A stretch of DNA of 63,322 nt from Treponema sp. (GCA_024698325.1 JAILRG010000091.1:1-63322); one strand, 5' to 3'; counted from the stretch's first letter, positions 7,937 through 16,734 are shown. Made by a program: numbers and translations. The notes: a model not told the origin generated them from the letters alone.

Positions 7937-8198
7937 GATGCATCGCAGAAAACACGCGTTCTGCCATCACATTGATTTCGACGTGCATCGCATCGCCCGT
8001 TTTTCCTAACAGCGTGCGCAGGCCGTCGATGTCGATGTCAGCGCCTTCAAGGCTTACCATCATCATCATAACAAAGTTACCGGAAAGAATTGTCTGGGTA
8101 ATGTCAGCGATATTGATTTTATGCTCTGCAAGCAGCGCACTCACCTGGGCAATAATGCCGACCTTGTCGCTGCCAACTACTGTAATAATTGCGTTCAT
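7929..8198 (-). CDS. ACT-domain protein (UPF0237-like)
   Basis: The product is an 89-residue single ACT domain starting MNAIITVVGSDKVGIIAQVS, the form of the small stand-alone ACT proteins of the UPF0237 type. Such domains bind amino acids or other small ligands and usually work as dimers. The target here is unknown. A much longer upstream frame exists but lacks family similarity before this ATG. There is no Shine-Dalgarno, and a TACAAT -10 lies 6 nt before the ATG, so the mRNA is probably leaderless. Its last codons and stop lie inside a 16-bp hairpin. Confidence 0.85.
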   Translation of the reverse strand: MNAIITVVGSDKVGIIAQVSALLAEHKINIADITQTILSGNFVMMMMVSLEGADIDIDGLRTLLGKTGDAMHVEINVMAERVFSAMHRI

Positions 8199-8204
8199 GG
8201 GCAC

Positions 8205-8234
8205 ATTGTAGCGGATTTTTACATGGCATTGCAA
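8205..8234 (-). promoter_or_regulatory. promoter of ACT-domain gene, leaderless type
   Basis: On the minus strand TTGCAA (8229-8234), 18 nt, TACAAT (8205-8210), then six bases and the ATG at 8198. The predicted transcription start coincides with the start codon. Confidence 0.6.
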
Positions 8235-8343
8235 CGAAAAAAGACAGATAAACCGACCGCCGACACAAACAAAAGCATTTTTCTGCAATGATTCACTTTC
8301 TGCCGCACTCAACCTTAGCGCCCCCCGCGCCGATAAACAGAGC

Positions 8344-9090
8344 ATGAAAAAGAAATGGAAAATAACGTATAATGCGCCAGTAACACTGACGTTTGCCATC
8401 CTTTGCGCAGCAATCCTTTTACTGAATGAAGCCCTGTTAGAAAAATCCCTCATACCGGCAATCTTTACCGCGCCGGGCAACGTGAAAAGCCCGTCCCCCT
8501 TCGACTGGCAGAATCCGCTGGACTATCTCCGTCTGTTTACGCATGTGCTCGGCCATTCAGACTGGAATCACCTTATCGGAAACATGTCGTTCATCCTGCT
8601 GCTCGGCCCGCTCATGGAAGAACGGTACGGCTCGCCCGCAATCGCGCTTATGATGATTATAACAGCGCTGGTTACCGGCGTTCTTAATGCATGCCTTATT
8701 CCGTCATCGCTGCTCGGAGCCAGCGGCATCGCCTTTATGCTGATTATTCTTTCGTCCCTGTCGACAATCGAAAAAAATGTGATTCCGGTATCATTTCTGC
8801 TGGTGCTGGGAATCTACATAACCAGAGAATTCCTGCATGCAGACAAGCTGGACAACATCGCGACATTCGCACACATCGCAAGCGGCCTGTGCGGCTCTCT
8901 GTTTGGATTCATGGCAGCGCCAAAAAAGAAGGCTTCCCCCAGACAAAAACTGTCTGAAGAAAGCCCCCGTGAAAGCCTGCAGGATTCTCCCCGTCAAAGT
9001 CCGCGTGACAGCCTCCGCCCGTCCGTTCCCGGACTGAAGAAAAACTTTCCGAGTGAGGACGGCACAATCGTAGGCTCAATCAAACTGTAA
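8344..9090 (+). CDS. rhomboid-family intramembrane serine protease
   Basis: The product has 248 residues. About six membrane helices span residues 12-192. The catalytic motif GASG (125-128, Ser127) and the histidine in FAHIASG (His177) give the rhomboid dyad, and WNHLIGN (74-80) is the conserved HxxxN-type loop. It should cleave membrane proteins within the inner membrane. A hydrophilic cytoplasmic tail after residue 193 holds about four SPR-type repeats (SPRQ, SPRE, SPRQ, SPRD), unusual for the family. The start has no strong Shine-Dalgarno. It is divergent from the ACT gene and convergent with lrgB. Confidence 0.93.
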   Translation: MKKKWKITYNAPVTLTFAILCAAILLLNEALLEKSLIPAIFTAPGNVKSPSPFDWQNPLDYLRLFTHVLGHSDWNHLIGNMSFILLLGPLMEERYGSPAIALMMIITALVTGVLNACLIPSSLLGASGIAFMLIILSSLSTIEKNVIPVSFLLVLGIYITREFLHADKLDNIATFAHIASGLCGSLFGFMAAPKKKASPRQKLSEESPRESLQDSPRQSPRDSLRPSVPGLKKNFPSEDGTIVGSIKL

Positions 9091-9092
9091 GC

Positions 9093-9785
9093 TTATAAAA
9101 AGATGCAGAGCACTGTCGTGGCAAGCCCTGCGCAACCGATAGCGATGCTGCTCATCGCGCCGTAAACCTCTCCCATCTGCAGCGCAGTCGTTGTTCCCAG
9201 CGCATGGCTACAGGTGCCGATGGCGATTCCGGCGGCAGCCTTGTTTTTTATGTGCAGCACCTTAACCAGACCGGGCGCAAAAACAGCGCCGGTAATACCT
9301 GACAAAACCACGGCAAGCATCGTAAGCGGCAGCACACCGCCCTTGCTTTCTGTCAGCGCGAGCGCTATAGGCGTCGTTACGCTCTTAGAAAGCAGCGAGT
9401 TCAACATGCGCTCATCCACATGAAGCAGCCGGCACATCGCAATGACCGTGCCAATGCAGGCGGCGCTTCCGGCGACAGTTCCGGCAAGCACCGGCACCAG
9501 ATTTGCCACCAGTACTTTCCGCTGATTGTACATGGCAATCGCAAGGATTGCTGTTACCGGCCCCAGGAACGACTGCAGTATGTCAGCCCCCGACTTAAAA
9601 TGCGCGTACGGAATGTGGCAGAGCTTCAGGAACAGGATGATGAACACCGTCGCTGTCAGCAGGGGATTTAGCAGCAGAATCTTTGTCTTCTGCTGTAGCA
9701 CCAGCGAAATCTTATAGAACACAATACAAGTCACCACGCCGAAAAACGGCGTTTCGGTACAGGTACGCATAACAGTATGCAGCAT
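9093..9785 (-). CDS. lrgB: LrgB/CidB-family membrane protein
   Basis: The product has 230 residues and is polytopic. It has the LrgB core KSVTTPIALALTESKGG and the motif GTCSHALGTTTALQ near the C-terminus. In staphylococci LrgAB modulates holin-like lysis, and in other bacteria and plastids relatives export organic acids such as pyruvate or glycolate. The function here is undetermined. The start at 9785 is chosen because GAGG lies 9 nt upstream; an ATG at 9794 overlaps that element. The frame opens inside the lrgA stop region, so the pair is translationally coupled. Confidence 0.88.
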   Translation of the reverse strand: MLHTVMRTCTETPFFGVVTCIVFYKISLVLQQKTKILLLNPLLTATVFIILFLKLCHIPYAHFKSGADILQSFLGPVTAILAIAMYNQRKVLVANLVPVLAGTVAGSAACIGTVIAMCRLLHVDERMLNSLLSKSVTTPIALALTESKGGVLPLTMLAVVLSGITGAVFAPGLVKVLHIKNKAAAGIAIGTCSHALGTTTALQMGEVYGAMSSIAIGCAGLATTVLCIFL

Positions 9786-9786
9786 G

Positions 9787-10179
9787 TCACTCATCCTCGC
9801 CCTCCCCGGCCGGGACTGCCGTATGCAGCAGCCGGCTCTGAATATGCGCTGCAAGCGTCGCAGCTCCGGCAGCAACAGCAAACGTCACAATCGTAGATAC
9901 CACGGAAATCAGCAGCAGCTGCAGCCACACCTGCGAGATAAGGCCAAGTTCTTCAATAATCATCAGATTTGCCGGCAGAAAGAAAAAAGCCATGTTGTTC
10001 TGGAGCCACTTTCCGGAAGGATTTAGCTGCTCGACTTTTACCAGCCGCAGACAGAACAATGCAAACAGAAGCAGCATCGCAATAATGCTGCCGGGGAATG
10101 CAAACGGCAATATACTGGAAACTGCATTGCCAGCTATGCAGATGGCGCACACAAACGCCAGTTGAAGCAAAATTTTCAT
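9787..10179 (-). CDS. lrgA: LrgA/CidA-family holin-like membrane protein
   Basis: The product has 130 residues and four membrane helices. FPGSIIAMLLLFALF and NNMAFFFLPANLMIIEE are the hallmarks of the LrgA/CidA family. The ATG at 10179 is chosen because the family similarity begins there. The frame upstream is open but unlike any LrgA. No Shine-Dalgarno is visible. A TACACT hexamer at 10187-10192 lies 7 nt before the ATG, so a leaderless transcript is possible. lrgB follows with a small overlap. Confidence 0.9.
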   Translation of the reverse strand: MKILLQLAFVCAICIAGNAVSSILPFAFPGSIIAMLLLFALFCLRLVKVEQLNPSGKWLQNNMAFFFLPANLMIIEELGLISQVWLQLLLISVVSTIVTFAVAAGAATLAAHIQSRLLHTAVPAGEGEDE

Positions 10180-10186
10180 AGCGCCG

Positions 10187-10192
10187 AGTGTA
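10187..10192 (-). promoter_or_regulatory. candidate -10 of lrgAB, leaderless type
   Basis: TACACT on the minus strand, seven bases before ATG. No convincing -35 is seen at 16-18 nt, so this call is weaker than the similar sites at polA and the HAD gene. Confidence 0.4.
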
Positions 10193-10306
10193 CCATTTTT
10201 AGAAAGGCAATGCCAGCGAAAAGCCTTGATTTGCCTCTGGCGGAGCGGCGAAGGAAGGCTGTCTTTACTGTCACTAAAGAGCCAACAGTTTTTCTTCACA
10301 AGCTAC

Positions 10307-10335
10307 TGGACATTTTCAGTCGCAGTTGCTATAGT
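10307..10335 (+). promoter_or_regulatory. promoter of gdhA
   Basis: TGGACA (10307-10312), 17 nt, TATAGT (10330-10335), each five of six to consensus. It predicts a leader of roughly 108 nt, long enough for regulation. Between here and the lrgA start nothing else is evident. Confidence 0.65.
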
Positions 10336-10450
10336 ACGGGCAAATGACAACGGCGTCATAAACAAGCTACTCTCTGCATATGTTCCTTTGGGGGAGGTGT
10401 CGGAAAGTGATTTGTTTATGGCGCTGTTTTTTTTGCCAAAGGAGACATAA

Positions 10451-11821
10451 ATGGCTATCAAATCATTCAATGTGAAGAACGCTTACTGTAAGCGCGTATG
10501 GGAAGACCTGCAGGCTCGCTATGCAGATCAGGAGCACTTTCTGCAGGCAGCAGGCCTGGTTCTGGAAACACTTTCACCGGTTGTAGACACCATGCCGGAA
10601 CTGGAAGCAACAGCTGTTCTGGAACGCTTCGTAGAACCTGAAAGAATCATTATGTTCCGCGTTCCGTGGACAGACGATCAGGGTAAGCCCCATGTAAACC
10701 GCGGTTTCCGCGTTCAGTTCAACAGCGCCATTGGTCCTTACAAAGGAGGCCTCCGCTTCTCTCCGGAAGTAGGTCTCGATGTCCTCAAATTCCTCGGTTT
10801 CGAACAGGTTCTCAAAAACTCTCTTACAACACTCCCCATGGGCGGCGGTAAGGGTGGAAGCGACTTCGACGGCCACGGAAAATCAGACGGCGAAATCATG
10901 CGCTTCTGCCAGTCTTTCATCACAGAACTCTACCGCCACATCGGTGCAGACACCGACGTTCCGGCTGGTGACAAAGGCGTTGGCGGAAAAGAAGTTGCCT
11001 ACATGTTCGGTCAGTACAAGAGAATCACAAACCAGTTCACCGGCGTTCTCACTGGTAAGGGTCTGGACTTCGGCGGTTCATTGATCCGCCCGGAAGCGAC
11101 TGGCTACGGTCTCATCTACTTCGCAGAATGCATGCTCAAGGCTGCAGGAACTGACTTCAAGGGCAAGGTTTGCTCTATCTCTGGTGACGGAAACGTTGCG
11201 CAGTATGCTTGTGAAAAAATCACTCAGCTGGGCGGCAAAGTCATCACCCTGTCTGACTCAACAGGTTACATCCTCGACGAAGACGGAATCGACGCTGAAA
11301 AGCTCGCATACGTCATGGAATTCCGCAGCCGCAAGGAAAAGATTGACGCTTACGTCAAAAAGTATCCGAATGCAAAGTTCTTCAAGGGTGAAAAACCGTG
11401 GGGCGTTAAAGTTGACTGCGCATTCCCCTGTGCAACTCAGGACGAAATCTACATGGAAGACGCAGAAAAGCTCGTTAAGAATGGCGTTAAGCTCGTTGCT
11501 GAAGGCGCAAACATGCCGACCCGTGCAGACGCAATCGCATTCCTCCAGAGCAAGGGTGTCCTCTTCGCGCCTGGTAAGGCATCAAACGCTGGTGGCGTAG
11601 CTGTTTCAGGTCTCGAAATGAGCCAGAACTCAGAGCGCCTGTCATGGAGCCGCGAAGAAGTTGACGCTAAACTCAAGCAGATCATGACCAACATCCACGA
11701 CAACGCCTACGAAACCGCAAAGAAATACGCTCCCAGCGCAACCGTAGACTACGTCTCCGGCGCCAACATCTACGGATTTTTAAAAGTGGCTAGAGCTATG
11801 ATGGCTCAGGGATTAGTCTAA
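10451..11821 (+). CDS. gdhA: NADP-type glutamate dehydrogenase
   Basis: GdhA interconverts 2-oxoglutarate plus ammonia and glutamate in the cytoplasm, in bacteria of this type mainly for ammonium assimilation. The 456 residues match the hexameric 450-residue class. The glutamate-binding segment GGLRFSPEVGLDVLKFLGFEQVLKNSL and the catalytic lysine region PMGGGKGGSDFD lie near residues 100-140. SGDGNVAQYACEK near 245 is the nucleotide-binding loop. AAAGGAGA gives a strong Shine-Dalgarno. It stands alone, with its own promoter and a terminator at 12020. Its last 21 bases recur in diverged form at 11903-11923. Confidence 0.97.
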   Translation: MAIKSFNVKNAYCKRVWEDLQARYADQEHFLQAAGLVLETLSPVVDTMPELEATAVLERFVEPERIIMFRVPWTDDQGKPHVNRGFRVQFNSAIGPYKGGLRFSPEVGLDVLKFLGFEQVLKNSLTTLPMGGGKGGSDFDGHGKSDGEIMRFCQSFITELYRHIGADTDVPAGDKGVGGKEVAYMFGQYKRITNQFTGVLTGKGLDFGGSLIRPEATGYGLIYFAECMLKAAGTDFKGKVCSISGDGNVAQYACEKITQLGGKVITLSDSTGYILDEDGIDAEKLAYVMEFRSRKEKIDAYVKKYPNAKFFKGEKPWGVKVDCAFPCATQDEIYMEDAEKLVKNGVKLVAEGANMPTRADAIAFLQSKGVLFAPGKASNAGGVAVSGLEMSQNSERLSWSREEVDAKLKQIMTNIHDNAYETAKKYAPSATVDYVSGANIYGFLKVARAMMAQGLV

Positions 11822-12019
11822 TACGCAAAGAGCTATGACACGCACTGCGCGTGAGCGCAGTGTAAAATAACTTCCTTGCAGTGCGCGCCGCGCTAGCGGC
11901 GCATGGCTCAGGGTTTGGTCTAAGCCAATCCGCCCACGAGAATTCGCACCAAGCGGATTCTCGCGAGGTTCGCCGCACGGTGAATCCTCCTGCTTTAGGG
12001 ATGCACAATCCCGGTAATT
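11822..12019. other. hairpin-rich spacer with a second copy of the gdhA tail
   Basis: This is the longest gene-free stretch here (11822-12122). It holds a CACTGCGC/GCGCAGTG hairpin (11843-11862) and a GCGCCGC/GCGGCGC hairpin with loop GCTA (11885-11902). At 11903-11923 a 21-bp stretch matches the last 21 bases of gdhA at 19 of 21 positions, both differences synonymous (MAQGLV-stop). A further imperfect stem, GAGAATTCGC against GCGGATTCTC, lies near 11939-11963. No credible gene is present. Confidence 0.8.
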
Positions 12020-12059
12020 CCCGCTCAAAGCCGTCTGGTTTTGAACGGGATTTTTTTTT
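12020..12059 (+). terminator. gdhA terminator
   Basis: An imperfect 13-bp stem beginning CCCGCTCAAAG and closing TTTTGAACGGG is followed by nine T (12051-12059). Confidence 0.85.
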
Positions 12060-12060
12060 C

Positions 12061-12090
12061 TTGACGCTCCTGCTTTGCAAAAGATAGAAT
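12061..12090 (+). promoter_or_regulatory. promoter of outer-membrane protein gene
   Basis: TTGACG (12061-12066), 18 nt, TAGAAT (12085-12090), directly after the gdhA terminator. Confidence 0.65.
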
Positions 12091-12122
12091 ACTGTCGTTT
12101 TCAATCACCTCTGGAGGATTCC

Positions 12123-12737
12123 ATGAAATTACTACAAACAGTCGCAGCCGCACTCGCTCTTACCGTATGTGCTACAGCAACAGCTGCCACCAAACCCGGC
12201 GTCTATGTCAGGGGCAGCCTTGGCTACAGTCACTGGAACGTCAAAAATGACGTCGAAGATAAAGATTACACTCACTTCGCTCTTAAACCTGTCGTCGGCT
12301 TTTCAAACCTGACAGCTGTAGAAGGCCTTTCTTTTGAGGCATTTTTTGACATGGATTTCGGAAGCAAGACGTTCAGCGACGTCACGCTTACCAGCAAGAT
12401 TTTTACCCCCGGCTTCCGGGCTGTGTATGAAAAAAACATGGCAGAGCTTACCGGAAACCGCGCCTTAAAGCAGCTCGTTCCGTATGTCGGCGCAGGCCTG
12501 TGCTTTCCGATTGTCGTCTGGGATATTGACGGCTCGTGGAGTTACTGGACCGGAAGCGAACACATTTCCGGCAAAATCTCCGAATCCGACCGGGACATCT
12601 ACTTCGTTCTGGATACGCTCGGCGGCTGGCGATACGATTTTTCAAAAGACTTCGCCGCAACAGCAGAACTGGGCATCCGCTTCGGAACAGACATCAGCTG
12701 GTCGCTGACAGCCGGCGCACTGTACCGCTTTAACTGA
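12123..12737 (+). CDS. putative outer-membrane beta-barrel protein
   Basis: The product has 204 residues. The start at 12123 follows GGAGG; the frame upstream is shorter on evidence. Residues 1-22 form a signal peptide (MKLLQ, hydrophobic alanine-rich core, ATAA cut region). The mature part alternates short strands rich in Gly, Tyr, Phe and Trp (VYVRGSLGYSHW, FALKPVVGF, LVPYVGAGLCF, WRYDFSKDFAATAELGIRFG) and ends ALYRFN. This fits a small OmpA/OmpW-like barrel of about eight strands. The exact family is not recognised. The next gene starts 21 nt later and may share its transcript. Confidence 0.65.
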   Translation: MKLLQTVAAALALTVCATATAATKPGVYVRGSLGYSHWNVKNDVEDKDYTHFALKPVVGFSNLTAVEGLSFEAFFDMDFGSKTFSDVTLTSKIFTPGFRAVYEKNMAELTGNRALKQLVPYVGAGLCFPIVVWDIDGSWSYWTGSEHISGKISESDRDIYFVLDTLGGWRYDFSKDFAATAELGIRFGTDISWSLTAGALYRFN

Positions 12738-12758
12738 TTTTGACGGAAGAACATCCAA

Positions 12759-13244
12759 ATGCTGAAAAATTATCTGTGGATTTTTCTTATCTCCATGGTT
12801 CCCCTTATTGAATTGAGGGGTGCCATTCCTGTTTCTCAGGCGTTGTCATTACCGCTGTTACCAGCATATATCATCTGCATCATTGGAAACATGATTCCGG
12901 TGCCAGTCATCTATCTGTTTGCACGCCGTTTTCTTGAATGGGGACAGAACAAACCGGCAGTCGGAGGTATATGCAGATTCTTTCTCGTAAAAGGAAAACG
13001 CGCCGGCGAAAAAATGCAGGAAAAAGCTGGCCGCGGGCTGTATATCGCACTGTTTCTTTTTGTCGGGATTCCGCTTCCAGGAACCGGCGCCTGGACAGGC
13101 ACGCTGGCAGCAAGTTTGCTTGACATGAACGGCAAAAAAACCATCGCCAGCGTACTGGCAGGAGTCTTACTTGCAGGCATCATCATGATGAGCGTAAGCC
13201 TGCTCGTAAAGGCCGGCATTATCAGCGCTGCAACAGGCTTTTAA
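12759..13244 (+). CDS. small multidrug-export-type membrane protein (COG2426)
   Basis: The product has 161 residues and about four to five membrane helices. The signature PLIELRGAIPVSQAL near residue 15 and VGIPLPGTGAWTGTLAASLL near 100 identify the COG2426 family, annotated as small multidrug export proteins and distantly like the DedA fold. Substrate and function are not established. GGAAG precedes the ATG. It probably follows the outer-membrane gene in one transcript. Confidence 0.85.
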   Translation: MLKNYLWIFLISMVPLIELRGAIPVSQALSLPLLPAYIICIIGNMIPVPVIYLFARRFLEWGQNKPAVGGICRFFLVKGKRAGEKMQEKAGRGLYIALFLFVGIPLPGTGAWTGTLAASLLDMNGKKTIASVLAGVLLAGIIMMSVSLLVKAGIISAATGF

Positions 13245-13380
13245 GGCTGAGCTGACAGAAAAACGGGCCGTTTTCACTTTCTCACCTAAAAAAAAACAGA
13301 TTTTCCTCTGTAGATACAGCTGTAGAGTACATAGTTTGATACACTGCGCGCCAAAAATTCCCGAAAAATTTTCCCTCATT

Positions 13381-13409
13381 TTGACGCGCATTGTTCGATG
13401 CGTTATACT
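13381..13409 (+). promoter_or_regulatory. promoter of chemotaxis receptor gene
   Basis: TTGACG (13381-13386), 17 nt, TATACT (13404-13409). This is sigma-70-like; no flagellar sigma-28 pattern is visible. The rest of 13245-13380 holds nothing recognised. Confidence 0.7.
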
Positions 13410-13459
13410 TAACGTTACATTGAATAATATTTCAACACTAACTACACGAGGTAACCTAT

Positions 13460-15538
13460 ATGAAGCTCAGTATCAACCTAAAGCTCATCGCAAGTAATGT
13501 GAGTATTGTTTTTGCAGCAGTGCTTCTCGTTTCCATTCCTGTCATTCAGATTCAGTATAGCAATCAGGTAGCCAATACTACCGATGCAGCTGAAACGCGC
13601 ATTACGCAGGGATGCACAGACATTAACCTGTTTCTGGAAAAACCGACGAGTATGGTAAACGCCGTTGCCCACTACCTGCGTTCCCATGATTTTAACCGTG
13701 ACGCCATCGAAAACTACTTCGAGCAGCTGCTTGCAGGCGAAAGCGGCTTTTCAGAACTGTATTTTGCAAGCGCACTGCCAGTAAAAAACGGCGGATTCTT
13801 CTATGCAAACGACCGCTGGGCGCCGCCAGCCGACTACGACCAGACAACACGCGCCTGGTTTAAGGCGGGACAGGCAGCCGGCAGCAGTTTTGCCATTTCA
13901 GATCCCTACCTGGACAGCGTTACTAACAGCATGGTCGCAGCCCTTTCCCGTCCGGTTACAAAAAACGGCAAATTCGAAGGCGTTGTCGCCATAGACATGC
14001 AGCTGAAAGACCTGGACGGCATAGTGTCTCCCATTAAGCTCACAAAAAGCGGCAAGTCGTACCTGCTGGAGCAAAGCGGAAAATACGTTACCAACAGCGA
14101 TTCAAGCAAACTGATGAACGATGACTTTTTCAGGGAATTCGGCCTTGAATCATACCGTGGAAAAATCAGCAATTCAGTTTTCTACACCGACAACGCAGGA
14201 AACGGCATGTACTTTGCCGCTCGTGTTGTCTCCGCGGAAAGCGGCTGGGTATTTGTCACCATTGGACCACGCGCAGAGCTCTATGAGGCAATCATCCACA
14301 ACGTAATCATCATCGTGGTACTGGCTCTTGTCATTCTTGCCGTTTCCGCCGTCATTGCGGTTCTGGTAGCCCGCCAGATAGTCAAGCCAATTGAAGTGGT
14401 TGATAAAACAATCAATGGCATTGCAAGCGGACACGCCGATTTGACAAAGCGCATTACCGTCACCACGAATGATGAAGTTGGTAGCCTCGTAAACGGCTTT
14501 AACAAATTTTCCGAAAAGCTGCAGACGATTATCCGTGATGTAAAGGACTCGAAGAACACGCTCGGCAAGGCGGGCGACGACCTTTCTGCAAGCACCGAAG
14601 ACACGTCAGCTTCCATTACGGAAATTATTGCAAATATTCAGAGCATGCACACGCAAATCGGCACGCAGACCGAAAGCGTAAACCAGACGGCAACCGCCGT
14701 AAACGAAATCGCGTCAAACATCGAGTCCCTAGAACATATGATTGAAACCCAAAGCTCCGGCGTAACGCAGGCAAGTGCGGCCGTAGAAGAGATGATTGGC
14801 AACATCACGTCGGTCAATCAGTCGGTCGAAAAAATGGCTGATTCATTCAAAACGCTGGAGACAAACGCAGAAAGCGGCATCACGAAACAGCAGGCAGTTG
14901 ACGAGCAGATTAAGCAAATTGAGCAGCAGTCCGCCATGCTGCAGGAAGCGAACACCGCGATTTCTTCAATCGCAAGCCAGACAAACCTGCTTGCAATGAA
15001 CGCAGCAATTGAAGCGGCACATGCGGGAGAAGCCGGCAAGGGATTTGCCGTCGTTGCAGATGAAATCAGGAAGCTGTCGGAAACATCAAGCGTGCAGTCA
15101 AAGACAATCGGTGACCAGCTGAATAAAATACGCTCGTCTATCGCCGCAGTCGTAACTGCCAGCGCAGATTCAAGCCAGGCGTTCGCTGCCGTCTCCGAGC
15201 AGATTATGGATACGGACCAGCTCGTCAGCCAGATTAAGAGCGCAATGGAAGAGCAGCAGGAAGGTTCTCGACAGATTACGGACGCCCTCCACAGCATGAA
15301 CGACAGCACGGTGGAAGTCCGCAATGCAGCTGCAGAAATGAACGAAGGAAACAAAGTGATTTTACAGGAAATCAGCCGCCTGCAGGAGTTTACGAGCGCA
15401 ATGAACGGAAGCATGGAAGAAATGTCTGTCGGCGCCCGCAAGATAAACGAGACTGGTTCCGCACTCAGCGATATTTCCGTACAGGTAAAACAATCAATCG
15501 AGCAGATTGGAAGCCAGATAGACCAGTTTGAGGTTTAG
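13460..15538 (+). CDS. methyl-accepting chemotaxis protein with Cache sensor
   Basis: The product has 692 residues. A membrane helix at about 10-30 is followed by a periplasmic dCache-like sensor at about 35-275 ([11 protein letters not shown] and ATTGGS-like sites such as [12 protein letters not shown]). A second helix lies at about 280-302, then HAMP ([17 protein letters not shown]) and a long cytoplasmic helical hairpin. The tip, around residue 520, reads [20 protein letters not shown], the invariant signalling core. The dCache shape suggests amino acid or carboxylate ligands, not provable here. GAGG precedes the ATG. It is monocistronic, and its stop is the first part of a 17-bp hairpin. 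Confidence 0.95.
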   Translation: MKLSINLKLIASNVSIVFAAVLLVSIPVIQIQYSNQVANTTDAAETRITQGCTDINLFLEKPTSMVNAVAHYLRSHDFNRDAIENYFEQLLAGESGFSELYFASALPVKNGGFFYANDRWAPPADYDQTTRAWFKAGQAAGSSFAISDPYLDSVTNSMVAALSRPVTKNGKFEGVVAIDMQLKDLDGIVSPIKLTKSGKSYLLEQSGKYVTNSDSSKLMNDDFFREFGLESYRGKISNSVFYTDNAGNGMYFAARVVSAESGWVFVTIGPRAELYEAIIHNVIIIVVLALVILAVSAVIAVLVARQIVKPIEVVDKTINGIASGHADLTKRITVTTNDEVGSLVNGFNKFSEKLQTIIRDVKDSKNTLGKAGDDLSASTEDTSASITEIIANIQSMHTQIGTQTESVNQTATAVNEIASNIESLEHMIETQSSGVTQASAAVEEMIGNITSVNQSVEKMADSFKTLETNAESGITKQQAVDEQIKQIEQQSAMLQEANTAISSIASQTNLLAMNAAIEAAHAGEAGKGFAVVADEIRKLSETSSVQSKTIGDQLNKIRSSIAAVVTASADSSQAFAAVSEQIMDTDQLVSQIKSAMEEQQEGSRQITDALHSMNDSTVEVRNAAAEMNEGNKVILQEISRLQEFTSAMNGSMEEMSVGARKINETGSALSDISVQVKQSIEQIGSQIDQFEV

Positions 15539-15602
15539 GGAAACAAACCGACATCCATGTCGGTTTGTTTCCCAGCGAGTTTTGTGCTATGCACAAAACT
15601 CG
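15538..15602. repeat. two strong hairpins at the stop codon of the chemotaxis gene
   Basis: A perfect 17-bp stem (15538-15554 with 15557-15573, loop CC) begins on the last base of the stop codon. A perfect 12-bp stem CGAGTTTTGTGC (15576-15587 with 15591-15602, loop TAT) follows directly. Weaker dyads around GCGCC continue to about 15660. Neither is followed by a T run. Confidence 0.85.
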
Positions 15603-15693
15603 TCGGGCATTTTTGTAGCGCCGTCCGTGGCGCGCGGGCAGACGACATACATGTTGTGCGAAAAGTAAATGCCGGGCGTCATTTTATCGTTAC

Positions 15694-15722
15694 TTTACCC
15701 GACTTTCGCTTGTTTATATAAT
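15694..15722 (+). promoter_or_regulatory. promoter of the Gld-type ABC operon
   Basis: TTTACC (15694-15699), 17 nt, perfect TATAAT (15717-15722), 37 nt before the first ATG. Confidence 0.7.
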
Positions 15723-15759
15723 GCATAAAAAATCGTCATTCAAATCACGGAGATAAAAA

Positions 15760-16734
15760 ATGATTGAACTTTCACACGTTTCCCGCCAGTTCGGGACGTT
15801 TCGTGCGGTTGACGACGTGAGCTTTTCCATTCCGACCGGTCAGATTGTTGGTCTGTTAGGCCCCAACGGCGCTGGAAAAACCACTACCATGCGCATGATA
15901 ACCGGCTTTTTAAAGCCGACTGGCGGCACAATTCTCATCGACGGCACCGACATCACAGAGCAGCCGGTGGCGGCAAAGCAGAAAATCGGCTACATGCCAG
16001 AAAGCGCACCGCTATACAGCGACATGATTGTCGCCGACTATCTTGCGTATGTTGCCGAAATGCAGGGCGTAGACGCTGCAACAAAAGTACCGGAACTGTG
16101 CGCGCAGTGCGGCCTTAAAGAAGTAATGCATAAAAACATCGGCGAGCTTTCCCGCGGATACCGGCAGAGAGTCGGACTTGCCCATGCGCTGATGAACGAC
16201 CCGGAAATCCTTATTCTGGACGAACCGACAAGCGGACTTGATCCAAATCAGATCGAGGACGTTCGAAGCCTTATAAAAGAAATCGGCAAAACCCGCACAG
16301 TCATCATTTCAACCCACATTCTGAGCGAAGTAGAGATGATTTGCGGACGCGTTATCATCATCGCAAAAGGCCGCCTTGTTGCTGACAACCCCACAGCTGA
16401 GCTTCGCGAACGCTACGGACACAATGCTGCAGTCTTTGTACAGGCTGGCGGCGTTTCCGGTAAAGCGCTGGCAGAAGCGCTGGCAGCAGTTACCGGTGTT
16501 GAAAGCGCCGCTGCAAGCGAATGCGAAGCTGTTGCCGGAGAAGCAGAAACAGGGGCAGCCCTTGTCAGTGCAAAAGACGATGCAGAGATTCGCCCTGCCA
16601 TTGCACGCACGATTGCAGAAAAAGGCTGGAGCCTGTACGAGCTTTCCATCCGCAGAAACAGCCTCGAAGATGTATTCCACGAACTGACAGCCGCCAGCCC
16701 GGCAGACGGCAAGGAGACAGCAGATGCAAACTAA
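15760..16734 (+). CDS. gldA: ABC transporter ATP-binding protein (GldA/CcmA type)
   Basis: This is the ATPase subunit of an ABC-2 transporter, 324 residues. Walker A GPNGAGKT is at 34-41, the signature LSRGYRQR from 130, and Walker B LILDEP at 151-156. The sequence around the signature is of the GldA subtype. The C-terminal 80 residues are an alanine-rich extension. CGGAG precedes the ATG. Its end overlaps the permease gene by 11 nt. In Bacteroidetes GldA-GldFG was first linked to gliding, but the same trio occurs widely, including in spirochaetes, and its substrate is unknown. Confidence 0.92.
   Translation: MIELSHVSRQFGTFRAVDDVSFSIPTGQIVGLLGPNGAGKTTTMRMITGFLKPTGGTILIDGTDITEQPVAAKQKIGYMPESAPLYSDMIVADYLAYVAEMQGVDAATKVPELCAQCGLKEVMHKNIGELSRGYRQRVGLAHALMNDPEILILDEPTSGLDPNQIEDVRSLIKEIGKTRTVIISTHILSEVEMICGRVIIIAKGRLVADNPTAELRERYGHNAAVFVQAGGVSGKALAEALAAVTGVESAAASECEAVAGEAETGAALVSAKDDAEIRPAIARTIAEKGWSLYELSIRRNSLEDVFHELTAASPADGKETADAN

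Noticed and set aside
7929..8480. 183-codon version of the ACT protein
   Set aside because: The extra N-terminal 94 residues have no similarity and overlap the divergent rhomboid gene; the ACT domain starts exactly at the internal ATG with a promoter in front.
11822..12019. A non-coding RNA gene downstream of gdhA
   Set aside because: Hairpins are present, but no promoter was seen and the gdhA-tail match explains part of the sequence; the evidence is too thin to call an RNA gene.
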